Assembly: GCF_000686525.1 (NCBI RefSeq)
Contig: NZ_JMKT01000009.1
Coordinates: 186,001 to 250,000, forward strand
Length of the DNA stretch: 64,000 nt
DNA from: Desulfonatronovibrio hydrogenovorans DSM 9292
GTDB taxonomy: Bacteria > Desulfobacterota > Desulfovibrionia > Desulfovibrionales > Desulfonatronovibrionaceae
Reading direction: 5' to 3'
This document shows, one piece after another, positions 54,117 through 62,803 of the stretch; the first letter of the stretch is position 1; every line of letters begins with the position of its first letter. The notes under the pieces are model-generated. The model ran no database searches. It was not told the origin of the DNA and saw nothing but the letters and a program-made list of their open reading frames with translations. Both the position numbers and the translations under genes were made by a program.

Positions 54117-55769
54117 TTACTTAATTGCCTGGGGAAAATAATCCAGTGCTGCCTCGCGCAATTTATACTTCTGGACTTTACCACTAGCTGTCATGGGATA
54201 TTCGTTTACAAAGGCCACATACTTTGGAGTCTTATATCTGGCAATCTTGCCTCTGCAGAAATCCCGCACATCTTCGGGTGCATAGTCATATCCAGGTTTG
54301 AGTATGATGAATGCCCCGACTTCTTCACCATACTTCTGACTGGGCACACCTGCAACCTGGACATCCTGTACCCCTTCCATGGTATACAGGAATTCTTCTA
54401 TCTCCCTGGGATAAATGTTCTCTCCCCCCCGGATAATCATATCTTTCAGACGCCCGGTTATGCTTAAATAACCATCCTCATCCATGACCCCTAAATCTCC
54501 TGAGTGAAGCCAGCCGTCCCTGTCAATGGTTTTAGCCGTTTCATCAGGCAGATTGTAGTATCCTTTCATGGTATTGTAGCCCCTGCAGCAGACTTCTCCC
54601 TGGACTCCAGTCGGCACCTCCTGACCAGTTTCCGGATCCACCAGGCGGATTTCAACCTCGGGCATAGGCCTGCCTACAGTTTCAACCCTTTTACTGATGT
54701 CATCATCTGTTCTGGTCTGGGTCATCACCGGAGAAGACTCTGTCAGGCCGTAGCAGATGGTTATATCCTTCATATTCATTTTATCCATGACCTGACGCAT
54801 GACCTTGATGGGACAGGGAGATCCGGCCATAATGCCTGTCCTGAGAGATGAGTAATCGAACTTGGCGAACATGCGGTGTTCCAGGATGGCGATGAACATT
54901 GTAGGCACACCGTAAAGGGCAGTGCATTTCTCAGTCTCTACAGAGGTCATGACCAGGAGAGGATTAAAACCCTCAAGGATAACCAGAGTGGAACCGTGGC
55001 TCACTGCAGCCAGGACCCCCAGAACACATCCGAAGCAATGAAAGAGGGGAACTGGAAGACATATCCTGTCTTCATGGGTCAGTTTCTGGTTTTCTCCAAT
55101 CCAGTAGCCATTGTTGGCGATATTGTAATGGGTCAGCATAACACCCTTGGGAAAACCTGTGGTTCCTGAAGTGTACTGCATATTGACCACATCGTGAGGG
55201 TTAAGACTCTTTTGCCTGGCCAGATATTCTGAATCAGTGATCATTCCCCCCAAGGCCATGATCTCCGGTACTGAATACATGCCCCGGTGTTTTTCCTGAC
55301 CCAGAAAAAGGACCCTTTTCAAGTGAGGGAAGTCATTGCTTCTTAGATGTCCCCTAGGCTTGGTCTTCAGCTCCGGAACAAGTTCATACACAGTTTGAAC
55401 GTAATCAGTATCTCTGAACCCATCAATTATTACCAGGTTCTCACATTCAGACTGTTTAAGCAGGTAAGCCAGCTCATGTCTTTTGTAATAAGTATTCACA
55501 GTCAGCAGAACCGCACCAATCTTGGCAGTTGCAAATTGCAAGGCTACCCAGTGGGGGACATTGGTTGCCCAGATAGCGACCTTTTCCCCCTTTTGGACAC
55601 CAATGGACATGAGTCCCTTGGCCAGCTTGTCAACCACGTCAGAAAATTCGCGATAAGTAAGCTTGTAGTCCCGGTCAACATAAACCACTGCATCATTGTC
55701 GGGATATCTCTCAACTGCTTCATCCAGCAGATGTCCAAGGGTGATTTCTCTTAACGGCTTATCCCACAT
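54117..55769 (-). CDS. AMP-forming acyl-CoA synthetase
   Basis: 550 residues of the ANL superfamily. The ATP motif is [16 protein letters not shown] near 206-221, then [38 protein letters not shown] and catalytic lysine in [13 protein letters not shown]. It activates a carboxylic acid as CoA ester; sequence resembles medium/long-chain FadD-like ligases of syntrophic and sulfate-reducing bacteria. An XRE-cupin regulator lies upstream on the same strand (155-base gap), an arrangement that suggests substrate-responsive control. Confidence 0.93.
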   Translation of the reverse strand: MWDKPLREITLGHLLDEAVERYPDNDAVVYVDRDYKLTYREFSDVVDKLAKGLMSIGVQKGEKVAIWATNVPHWVALQFATAKIGAVLLTVNTYYKRHELAYLLKQSECENLVIIDGFRDTDYVQTVYELVPELKTKPRGHLRSNDFPHLKRVLFLGQEKHRGMYSVPEIMALGGMITDSEYLARQKSLNPHDVVNMQYTSGTTGFPKGVMLTHYNIANNGYWIGENQKLTHEDRICLPVPLFHCFGCVLGVLAAVSHGSTLVILEGFNPLLVMTSVETEKCTALYGVPTMFIAILEHRMFAKFDYSSLRTGIMAGSPCPIKVMRQVMDKMNMKDITICYGLTESSPVMTQTRTDDDISKRVETVGRPMPEVEIRLVDPETGQEVPTGVQGEVCCRGYNTMKGYYNLPDETAKTIDRDGWLHSGDLGVMDEDGYLSITGRLKDMIIRGGENIYPREIEEFLYTMEGVQDVQVAGVPSQKYGEEVGAFIILKPGYDYAPEDVRDFCRGKIARYKTPKYVAFVNEYPMTASGKVQKYKLREAALDYFPQAIK

Positions 55770-55924
55770 AAAGTAAACTCTCCAAAATAAGATTCAACTT
55801 GAATTTCCCTGGTTTCTCCGGCTGAATGTTCCTGTGCAGAAATCAGGGCCAGACCGGAGGCATCCTTGTTCAGTATTCTTAGGAAGCCAGTCCTTTCTGA
55901 ACTGCTCCTGAGAAGAAAACCTGG

Positions 55925-56494
55925 TTAATCCGGAAAATACAGGACAGCATATATTTCTGCAGTCTGACCGCCTCTTGAAGAAACATGGTGAGGGACAATG
56001 GAGTTGTAGTAAATACTGTCTCCAGGCTTGAGTACATGAGTTTCCTGACCATAGGTTATCTCAATTTCACCGGACACAACCACTATGAACTCTTCACCTT
56101 CATGAGATGACAGCTTCTTGTCTTTGGCAGAATCTGGGAATATTTCAATGTAAAAAGGCTCCATATGACGATCACTTTTCCCCCTGCCCAGGGAAAAGAA
56201 ACGCAGAGCTGCAGGTTTTTCCGTTCCTTTAAGAAGACCGGATTCCTCCTGCCTTTCTTCAAGCCGGACAACCAGTGGGTCCTGGCTGATGGTGTCGTCC
56301 AGGAATGTTCCCAATCTTGTCCCCATGGCTCTGGCTATCTTCAGAAGCGGGCCCAGAGAAGGATACATCCCCTCTTCCTCAATGGCCATGATGTATTCCT
56401 GATCCAATCCGCTCCTGGCAGCCAGCTCTTCCAGGGTTATTTCTTCCAGTTCTCTGAACTTTTTGATTTTATGGCCGATTCTTTCCTTGATCAT
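55925..56494 (-). CDS. XRE-family regulator with C-terminal cupin domain
   Basis: 189 residues. The helix-turn-helix lies at about 9-65 (ITLEELAARSGLDQEYIMAI) and the cupin barrel at about 105-185, with HEGEEFIVVVSGEIEI and LKPGDSIYYNSIVPHHV. The cupin likely senses a small ligand, possibly an acyl compound handled by the ligase gene downstream. GAGGAGGAAGG precedes the ATG, a very strong site. Members of this class commonly control a neighbouring metabolic gene. Confidence 0.93.
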   Translation of the reverse strand: MIKERIGHKIKKFRELEEITLEELAARSGLDQEYIMAIEEEGMYPSLGPLLKIARAMGTRLGTFLDDTISQDPLVVRLEERQEESGLLKGTEKPAALRFFSLGRGKSDRHMEPFYIEIFPDSAKDKKLSSHEGEEFIVVVSGEIEITYGQETHVLKPGDSIYYNSIVPHHVSSRGGQTAEIYAVLYFPD

Positions 56495-56556
56495 CCTTCC
56501 TCCTCAAGGCAATTTGAAAATAAAAATAGATCAATAGGTCATTGGGTTAATTTTGG

Positions 56557-57390
56557 TCAACCCGCCCTCTGGTTTTCTCCAGATTTTACATGCAGAAAAA
56601 ACAAGTCGTTTTTCAGCCTGGAAAGGTGGGTGGTTTTCTGACCTGATTTCAAGACACCGGAGAAAAGCTGGAGGCCTGCAGGGAAAGGGTTATAATAATC
56701 CCTGTGGTCAACCTCTCTCCAGCTCAGACCAGCCTCCTCCAGTTCAGAAGCGGTTTCTGGATCATGGACCAGTAGAAAGACACTCCGGGGTAAAAGCATG
56801 GCAAAGGCCCATAACAGTTTTTTCCAGTCTGCAGATGTGGAAAGCCCTGATACCGGGTCCCGGTCAATATATGCAAAGTCACCATCTTCGCGTTCTATTC
56901 CAAGATCCTGGTCGAATTTTTTCCAGGTTTCACCAAGGTCCCTGTCCAGGAGACGCAGGTCAGCAACCCTTTCTTCAAATACATATTCAAGGATCAGCAT
57001 TTGCTGAGCCTGCAGCAATTCCTGACTGGGCTGGGTATGATTTTTGTCTTGATCATAGGTGGAGATCTGCCACCTCAAGGCCAGGGAGGTGTCGGAATAA
57101 AAATCATCATTGTTTTTCACTCCCAGGTAAGCCATGTCAGAGGGTTTTTTGAACTGTTCTCCGAACTGAATGCTTTGATTAAGAAAAAAATTGGCTTCTT
57201 TGGGAGAAAGGACCAGCCGTTCAGGACGAAAGGCATTGGGAGTATCTTCCACAAGCCCGGGATTGAGGAAAAGAGCCAGAGATCTTAACTGCTCAGAAAC
57301 AAAGTCTTCATGCATGAAAGGAAAATGGATAATCAGACTGTCTTTATTCACTGCACTCCTCAGTTGTTCAAATCGTGGTATGCCTGTCAA
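56557..57390 (-). CDS. soluble protein of unknown function
   Basis: 277 residues, no signal peptide, membrane segment or metal-binding motif. It contains FMHEDFVSEQLRSLALFLNP, NAFRPERLVLSPKEANFFLN and repeated acidic/aromatic helices. I recognise no family. The TTG at 57390 is the likely start because AGGTGGGG lies immediately upstream. It is the last of three same-strand genes together with a 129-residue protein and the rhodanese-tailed oxidoreductase-like protein; they are likely cotranscribed. A role in sulfur or redox handling is only suggested by that context. Confidence 0.75.
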   Translation of the reverse strand: MTGIPRFEQLRSAVNKDSLIIHFPFMHEDFVSEQLRSLALFLNPGLVEDTPNAFRPERLVLSPKEANFFLNQSIQFGEQFKKPSDMAYLGVKNNDDFYSDTSLALRWQISTYDQDKNHTQPSQELLQAQQMLILEYVFEERVADLRLLDRDLGETWKKFDQDLGIEREDGDFAYIDRDPVSGLSTSADWKKLLWAFAMLLPRSVFLLVHDPETASELEEAGLSWREVDHRDYYNPFPAGLQLFSGVLKSGQKTTHLSRLKNDLFFLHVKSGENQRAG

Positions 57391-57437
57391 CCCCCCACCT
57401 TTCAGGAGGGCTCGGGTTTTTTATATGAAAATACCTG

Positions 57438-57827
57438 TTAACTCTCAATATCTTTTTTCGGCTTAAAAACGGAATAACTGGAACAGATTCCCAGACACCG
57501 GGGTAAAAACCCAAGGCAGGAATTGCCGAAAAGATACCGGCATCGATCATCCAGTTCAGCCTGGGGCATATAAGAGGTACAAAGAGAGTCCCAGGAAATT
57601 TCTTCACCAAATCTTGAAGCCCATATGGTGTGAACCTGTTCGCTGGTCAACCTGAATACGTCAGCCTGGTGCAGCAGATGATCAAACTTTTTTTCGAGTT
57701 CAGCCAGGACTGAACACTGGACCTTGGGATCAAATCCAGGATTAAGGGCCTCCTCGTAGACACAACTGCCTAATCTGAAAAAAACACAGTTGTAGGCCGG
57801 GAACTTTTTGACTTTGTGTTGGGCCAT
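57438..57827 (-). CDS. small protein of unknown function
   Basis: 129 residues after choosing the ATG at 57827 (MAQHKVKKFPAYNCVFFRLG); the frame stays open 37 codons upstream but would overlap the end of the rhodanese gene. It contains seven cysteines, including CVYEEA, CSVLAELE, LCTSYMPQ and RCRYLFGNSCLGFLPRCLGI. The clustered cysteines near the C-terminus could hold a metal or disulfide. I recognise no family. It starts 7 bases after the stop of the oxidoreductase-like gene and belongs to the same run. Confidence 0.7.
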   Translation of the reverse strand: MAQHKVKKFPAYNCVFFRLGSCVYEEALNPGFDPKVQCSVLAELEKKFDHLLHQADVFRLTSEQVHTIWASRFGEEISWDSLCTSYMPQAELDDRCRYLFGNSCLGFLPRCLGICSSYSVFKPKKDIES

Positions 57828-57834
57828 GAATTCT

Positions 57835-59448
57835 CTAGCAGGCAGGGCAACCACCTGCTGAAGCGGGCCGGTCTGAAGCCGAAACCAAAGAAATATCCTT
57901 TTCAAGGGTATACAAACCATATCCACCATCCAGCACATAAAGCTGCTTTGCTCCCATACCCTTCAGGATTCTGGCGCCCTGGTAAGCCCTGGCAGAACAT
58001 TCCGAATAAAGCACCAGTGGAGTGAACCTTGGAATCTCCATGACTCTTTTTTTAAGTTGATCCAGGGGAATATTAGTCGAACCAGGCAGTCTTCCTTTGG
58101 AGAATTCTTCCTTGCTTCTTACATCCATAAGGAAAAACTCAGCTCCCTGATCAGCGGACTGCTTGAGTTCAAGGGGTGTTATGCCGAGGATACCCGGCTG
58201 AGCTTTGTTTTTCAGCATGCGTGAACACCGGATCAAGGGATTGATTCCCAGACCGGGCCAGGTAAATTCAGAATCGGAAATATCCGAAATCTCTGCCTGA
58301 CTGTTCATGAGACAAGCTCCAATGTTCAGCCACTCATGAGCATACATCCCAACAGCTTCCATCTCAACAAGTCTTGAGTTTGATTTATCCATGCCCATTC
58401 TAATCAGGAAGCCATTGTCTCCTGACTCAAGACCATCGTGCAACAGTGCGGATTCAAACATATCCCCGGGCCCATCCGGCCATTGATTGTCGACCCGGAT
58501 ACGTCCGGCAAAAAAATCTCCCAAGTTCCAGAGAGTTGCCTTGACTCTGTTGGTGATTTCCCGACCTTTTCCAGTCAAGGATGCTTCCACAATTCGCATG
58601 GCCTGAGAAAGATTTTTTTCCGGAGAAAAATCTGATGCCAGCCATTCTTCGAAATCCTGAACCTGGACCCGGACAACCTGTTTTCCATGGTCCTGTTCAT
58701 TAGGGCCCTGCCCGTGACTATCCATTTCTTCCAAACCGAACTGGTTCAGATTAGTCAACTGAAGCCCGGCTGAGTCGGAGATGAAAACCGGGCCATAAGA
58801 AAGAGCCTTTCCTTCCAGACACTGGTACCAGGTTTCGAATGGATCCTGATCCAGAATCGTAACTCCCTTTTGTTTGAGCTTCCGGTCAAGACAGTACCCC
58901 ACCTGTTCACTAAAGGGGTTTTCAGACCTGACCCAAATAAATTTTTTACCGCTTCTGGCCAGCACCTGAAGCAGCCCCATGTCTGAACCTACGACCACAG
59001 GTTTTTTGATATGGCTCCAGTTATTGACCAGATACTCGACAGTACTACTTAAAGGCCAGACATGAGTGTCTTGTTTTTCAAAGCTAGAGGATATTTCGGG
59101 CTTAGAAAAGATAAATACCCGGTCAAAGGAATATGACATGGTTCCCATATCGGATAAAAAGGAAACCTCGCTTTCCTGGGCATTTACTTTGATTTTGCTG
59201 ACCTGCTTGGGATAATGATTCATTCTTTTTTGATAGGCATCAAATTCAACCTTGATCTTGGCTCTGATCCTGGGCCATTGGTCCGGCTCAGCTGAAGAAC
59301 GGATGAGCAGGCTTAATATCTCCAACGGGTACTTTTCACTACTGTACTGGGAAATCCAGAGCAGATCCGTACTGGGCAGTGTATTACTGATAAGTCGAAC
59401 CGCCTTGCCGGCAATATAGCCACCACCGATCACCACAATTCTTTTCAT
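57835..59448 (-). CDS. degenerate FAD/NAD-reductase-like protein with C-terminal rhodanese
   Basis: 537 residues. The N-terminal Rossmann motif VVIGGGYIAGKAVRLI (5-20) and a second nucleotide-binding segment VVVGSDMGLLQVLARSG suggest the CoA-disulfide reductase/NADH oxidase class, but the segment where an active cysteine (SYxxCGxP) is usual reads PLEILSLLIRSS. The last 120 residues are a rhodanese with FLMDVRSKEEFSKGRLPGS and catalytic C484 in YSECSARAYQG. The protein ends in CPAC (C534, C537), a thiol pair. It probably handles sulfane sulfur using the rhodanese part; whether the front half binds FAD is uncertain. Start has a weak ribosome site. Confidence 0.8.
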   Translation of the reverse strand: MKRIVVIGGGYIAGKAVRLISNTLPSTDLLWISQYSSEKYPLEILSLLIRSSAEPDQWPRIRAKIKVEFDAYQKRMNHYPKQVSKIKVNAQESEVSFLSDMGTMSYSFDRVFIFSKPEISSSFEKQDTHVWPLSSTVEYLVNNWSHIKKPVVVGSDMGLLQVLARSGKKFIWVRSENPFSEQVGYCLDRKLKQKGVTILDQDPFETWYQCLEGKALSYGPVFISDSAGLQLTNLNQFGLEEMDSHGQGPNEQDHGKQVVRVQVQDFEEWLASDFSPEKNLSQAMRIVEASLTGKGREITNRVKATLWNLGDFFAGRIRVDNQWPDGPGDMFESALLHDGLESGDNGFLIRMGMDKSNSRLVEMEAVGMYAHEWLNIGACLMNSQAEISDISDSEFTWPGLGINPLIRCSRMLKNKAQPGILGITPLELKQSADQGAEFFLMDVRSKEEFSKGRLPGSTNIPLDQLKKRVMEIPRFTPLVLYSECSARAYQGARILKGMGAKQLYVLDGGYGLYTLEKDISLVSASDRPASAGGCPAC

Positions 59449-59652
59449 GAGTTTTACCTAGATTTTTTGAAGGTTATCTTGAATCAACCGACTGTAAAAT
59501 AAGCATAAAGTCAAGCTTTTGCCCGACCATGTCACAATATCAGCTGACTCCAAAAACACAACCTGAAATTTTCAAGGGGTTACAGATGGTTCTTGACCGG
59601 TATTTATGTGGGGTGTATATGCCATGAATCTGCAAACGAGGGAGGCAAGAAT

Positions 59653-59865
59653 ATGTTTGGCATTGGCATGACTGAGTTAATAATTATTTTAGTGATAATC
59701 CTGGTTATTTTCGGGGCAAACAAACTGCCTGAAATAGGATCGGGAATGGGAAAAGCCATTAAAAATTTCAAAAAAGCCACTACCGAACCTGAAGAAATTG
59801 ATGTGACCCCTGATGAGAAAAAAGGGGACAAGGAAGAAAACACTCAGAAAAACCAAGATAAATAA
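59653..59865 (+). CDS. tatA: twin-arginine translocase subunit TatA/TatE
   Basis: 70 residues. One membrane helix (about 5-21, [20 protein letters not shown]), then the amphipathic helix with the [16 protein letters not shown] motif, and a charged tail. It forms the pore for folded proteins, with TatC. TatC and TatB are not nearby. GGAGG is 8 bases before the ATG at 59653; the frame extends 20 codons upstream, but that stretch is unlike TatA. A terminator follows. Confidence 0.94.
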   Translation: MFGIGMTELIIILVIILVIFGANKLPEIGSGMGKAIKNFKKATTEPEEIDVTPDEKKGDKEENTQKNQDK

Positions 59866-59896
59866 ATCAAAAACCGGGGAAGCCCGGTTTTTGATT
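59866..59896. terminator. bidirectional terminator between tatA and pgsA
   Basis: ATCAAAAACCGGG and CCCGGTTTTTGAT form a 13-bp stem with a 4-5-base loop, right after the tatA stop and between the two convergent genes. T-rich DNA follows on the plus strand and A-rich DNA precedes it, so it works for both. Confidence 0.85.
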
Positions 59897-59961
59897 TTCC
59901 TGCCCTGTTTCAGCCCGTCATTCAGTCTTTTTTTATTCGAATTCCCTTCCATAAATAATGA

Positions 59962-60555
59962 TCATGATTCCTGGTTCATATCAGCATGTAAAAAACTGAA
60001 TCCCAGCAGGACATACCTGACCCCTGAAAAAATCGTTAAAAAGCCAACCAGGAAAACCAGGATGGAAGTCAGCAGCAGGAGTCCGGAAACATCAAATGTA
60101 TAGGCAGCCATTGCCACCAGCAGCAGGATGATTTGAAAAAGGGTGTTTAGCTTGCTGTCCAAGGTGGGGTTGATCTTGTTCTTCACGTTGATCCCAAAGA
60201 TATGCAGAACAAACAGCCCGCCAATGACGATCAAATCTCTGCTGATGACCACCACGATGAGCCAGAATGGAATCCATCCCTGTACCCCTAAACAGACAAA
60301 TGATGTTAAAAGCAGAAATTTGTCAGCCAGAGGATCGATCATGGCCCCCAGTCTTGACCTCTGTTTAAGAACCCGGGCCAGAAAACCATCCAGTCCATCT
60401 GTCAATCCGGCCAGTACAAAGAGGGTCAGGGCCAGGATGTAATCCTCGTTAAAAAAGGCCACCACAAAAGCCGGAGTGATAAAGATCCTGATGATGGTCA
60501 GCAGGTTGGGGATGGTCCAGTTGGAACCATAGTGAACAGACTTAGTCTCCGACAA
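59962..60555 (-). CDS. pgsA: CDP-diacylglycerol-glycerol-3-phosphate 3-phosphatidyltransferase
   Basis: 197 residues, about five membrane helices. The CDP-alcohol phosphatidyltransferase motif DG-x2-DG-x2-AR-x8-G-x3-D-x3-D is complete: DGLDGFLARVLKQRSRLG then AMIDPLADK. It makes phosphatidylglycerol phosphate in the inner membrane. The start is a TTG (60555) with AAGGA 9 bases upstream; no early ATG is available in frame. It follows the secreted protein gene of unknown function by 15 bases. Confidence 0.92.
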   Translation of the reverse strand: MSETKSVHYGSNWTIPNLLTIIRIFITPAFVVAFFNEDYILALTLFVLAGLTDGLDGFLARVLKQRSRLGAMIDPLADKFLLLTSFVCLGVQGWIPFWLIVVVISRDLIVIGGLFVLHIFGINVKNKINPTLDSKLNTLFQIILLLVAMAAYTFDVSGLLLLTSILVFLVGFLTIFSGVRYVLLGFSFLHADMNQES

Positions 60556-60570
60556 TTCCGATATCCTTGT

Positions 60571-61452
60571 TTATTCGATATTAAATGCAACTCCCCTGGC
60601 AGGAAGGTAATTTTGCAGCCTTTTTTCCAGGGATTCAGGGTTGAGGGTCAATACTTTCCAGGTGGCCTTCATGGAGGGTACATCCGTGAAAACAGATACT
60701 ATCTTTCCGGACTCCACCTCCTGTTTCCAGGCAGCCAGTATACGGTCAAAGTTCATTACTGCATCAGTAGTAGGCCAGCCCGAAGTACTCAAAATAACTA
60801 CCCGGACAAACCTGTCCCGGATGTCGGGATGCCCGAAAAAATACTTCCAGAGCTCAAACCACGCCTTTTCCAGACTTTCAGCTGAAACACTGGTTTCAAC
60901 ATGCTGATGTCCAATGGAGCCTGACCAGGCCCCCTGGCCGGACTTGCGCAGACTAAGGACTGTCCTGGCCGTGCTGTCGACCTGGACCCCGGTAATCAGT
61001 TGCAGGTGCTGCAATTTGATTAGGTCATCAGGAGAAGCTCCACTGGTATTCAGATCGTAGCTCCAGGGATGGAGGCTGGTATAATAGACTCCTGCGTCCT
61101 GAAGTATCCTTCTCAGGGAACTGGAGTCGATGTTCACCTCCATTTCAAGGATAAGACCGTGATCAGTTTCTCTGACCGACACTCCTCTGTATCCCTGAAC
61201 CAATCCTTCAACCCTGCCGTCGATATAACTCATAACTGCATGAAGTCTTTCCTGAGAAATCCGACCAGGAAGGATCAGTCCCATTTCCTGAAGCACGGCC
61301 TTTCTGAAACCAGAATCCAGTGCTCTGTCCCTGTTTTCTCTTAAGGACTCTTCCTCACTCCTGGCTTCTTCAACAGTCACCGGCTGCCAGGAAAAGGCCG
61401 TGGCCGGAAAAAACATGAAACAGAACAGGATAACTAATATACTATTTTTCAT
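60571..61452 (-). CDS. exported protein of unknown function
   Basis: 293 residues with a signal peptide at 1-21 (MKNSILVILFCFMFFPATAF). The front half has a helical core (RALDSGFRKAVLQEMGLI) and a conserved-looking LILEMEVNIDSSSLRRIL segment, loosely like DUF2066 or FlgT-type envelope proteins. The second half, SFLRKSGQGAWSGSIGHQHV-like, is not recognised. It lies 28 bases downstream of another exported gene on the same strand, so the two should act together in the envelope. Function unknown. Confidence 0.75.
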   Translation of the reverse strand: MKNSILVILFCFMFFPATAFSWQPVTVEEARSEEESLRENRDRALDSGFRKAVLQEMGLILPGRISQERLHAVMSYIDGRVEGLVQGYRGVSVRETDHGLILEMEVNIDSSSLRRILQDAGVYYTSLHPWSYDLNTSGASPDDLIKLQHLQLITGVQVDSTARTVLSLRKSGQGAWSGSIGHQHVETSVSAESLEKAWFELWKYFFGHPDIRDRFVRVVILSTSGWPTTDAVMNFDRILAAWKQEVESGKIVSVFTDVPSMKATWKVLTLNPESLEKRLQNYLPARGVAFNIE

Positions 61453-61480
61453 AAAAGCCTGATAAATTCTCTATCCCGGA

Positions 61481-62332
61481 TCAATCCAGGACGATTTTGA
61501 CGATGCAATTCTGTTCAGTGCTGGAAATTACCCGCTTGAACCTTTCAGCTCCCTCTTTGGTCAGAACAATATCGGAATTATTCTTTCCAGATGCCCTGTC
61601 AGCCTTGACCCACATGCTCTGGCCCCTGGTCCTGATGGTCCTGAATTCCCGTCCTTCCCTGGGGGCTCGAATGTAGGTTACACTGCTCTGCCTGGCCCGG
61701 GGTTCAGGACCCAGGGCCGACGCCCGGAAAAGAATATTGCCCTTATCATCCACAATAGCCGGAACAAGGGCCGGGTGAATCCCAGCCTGGTCAGCTTCAA
61801 CGTATATAACGCAATCTCCGGACATAAAAGAATCTGCAGACCTTGACCCACCTTGGTGCGGAGGAAGGAACAGATTCCCGGGCATCAGTATCCTGGATTG
61901 TTCATCCCATAAATCGATAAGAAGAAAGACCTCTACAAGGTATTTATCTCCTGCAGTGTGGATCCTGTCCAGAACCAGGGCGTGCTGAATCAGGGCAGAA
62001 AAATCATTTTTAAGGGCTGAATCCTCCCGGAAAAGCCTTTCCAGCTCTGTTTCAGAATCAAAACTGATCCTGCCCAGTGATTCAAGAAGATTTTTTCTGG
62101 CCTGGATCATTGCCTTGCGTTCAGCAATCATGGCTTTCTCACTCATCCTTTCTCCCTGTCCTGAGTAAGATCCAGATCCTGAAGCAATGACTCGGCCTTT
62201 TGTCCAGTTGATGGACCCTGTTTCCAGCTGCCTCACATAGTTTTCCTGGCCCGGCAGATCATTTTCAGCCTGAGTTATGGAATAGGAAAAAAGGAGTAAA
62301 GCCACAATAAAGATTGGATATAATTTTTTCAT
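61481..62332 (-). CDS. exported protein with LPP20/FlgT-like N-terminal region
   Basis: 283 residues. The ATG at 62332 starts a signal peptide (MKKLYPIFIVALLLFSYSI, then TQA cleavage). The frame is open 31 codons upstream, but without a signal or ribosome site. The segment GQGERMSEKAMIAERKAMIQ followed by ARKNLLESLGRI matches the LPP20/FlgT-N pattern of envelope proteins that process an alanine/arginine-rich helix. The later part includes an IVYVEAD-like strand and VKIVLD end. It is likely periplasmic and coupled in expression to the next exported gene. Confidence 0.75.
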   Translation of the reverse strand: MKKLYPIFIVALLLFSYSITQAENDLPGQENYVRQLETGSINWTKGRVIASGSGSYSGQGERMSEKAMIAERKAMIQARKNLLESLGRISFDSETELERLFREDSALKNDFSALIQHALVLDRIHTAGDKYLVEVFLLIDLWDEQSRILMPGNLFLPPHQGGSRSADSFMSGDCVIYVEADQAGIHPALVPAIVDDKGNILFRASALGPEPRARQSSVTYIRAPREGREFRTIRTRGQSMWVKADRASGKNNSDIVLTKEGAERFKRVISSTEQNCIVKIVLD

Positions 62333-62803
62333 GCTTCTGATTCCCGACTGTCCAGAATGCTCCTGGTTAGCTGACCAGGCAAGTGCCGCAACACAGCCTG
62401 CTTTTCCAGTGACTAAGTTAATCAAGGCCAGCCTGATCCTGCAGCTCTAAAAAACAGTCATTCAGTATAAATAACAGCCCCTGAATAATCCAAAAACTTT
62501 CCAAAGGCAAAACCTGGTTTTGGTCTGCTTGGGCTTGTAAAAACTAAATTGTCAGTATCTGATCTGGTCTGTCTGACCAGGATCTGCAAGCAGCTAAGCC
62601 ATCATCCTCAGCCAAGGATTTTTCCCTGAAAATAGTGACCCCTGAAATCCTGGGAGAGGTTCAGAACATGGGAGATCAACTAGAGCAAGCTTCTCCCCTG
62701 GTCCAGCCAGTGATCTTTTGAGGCAGCACACTTCAGAGTGAGGCCGGGACAACTGCTGTAGCAAATCTGATAATGAATTAATCTCTAATACTCTTCAAGT
62801 AAC
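62333..62803. other. intergenic stretch with no recognised gene
   Basis: About 470 bases between the exported protein gene and miaA. I see no open frame with a ribosome site and no tRNA-like cloverleaf. A bulged hairpin (GATCTGGTC/GACCAGGATC) lies near 62551-62574. The promoter of the exported-protein genes and the 3' end of the miaA transcript should lie here. A small RNA cannot be excluded. Confidence 0.4.
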
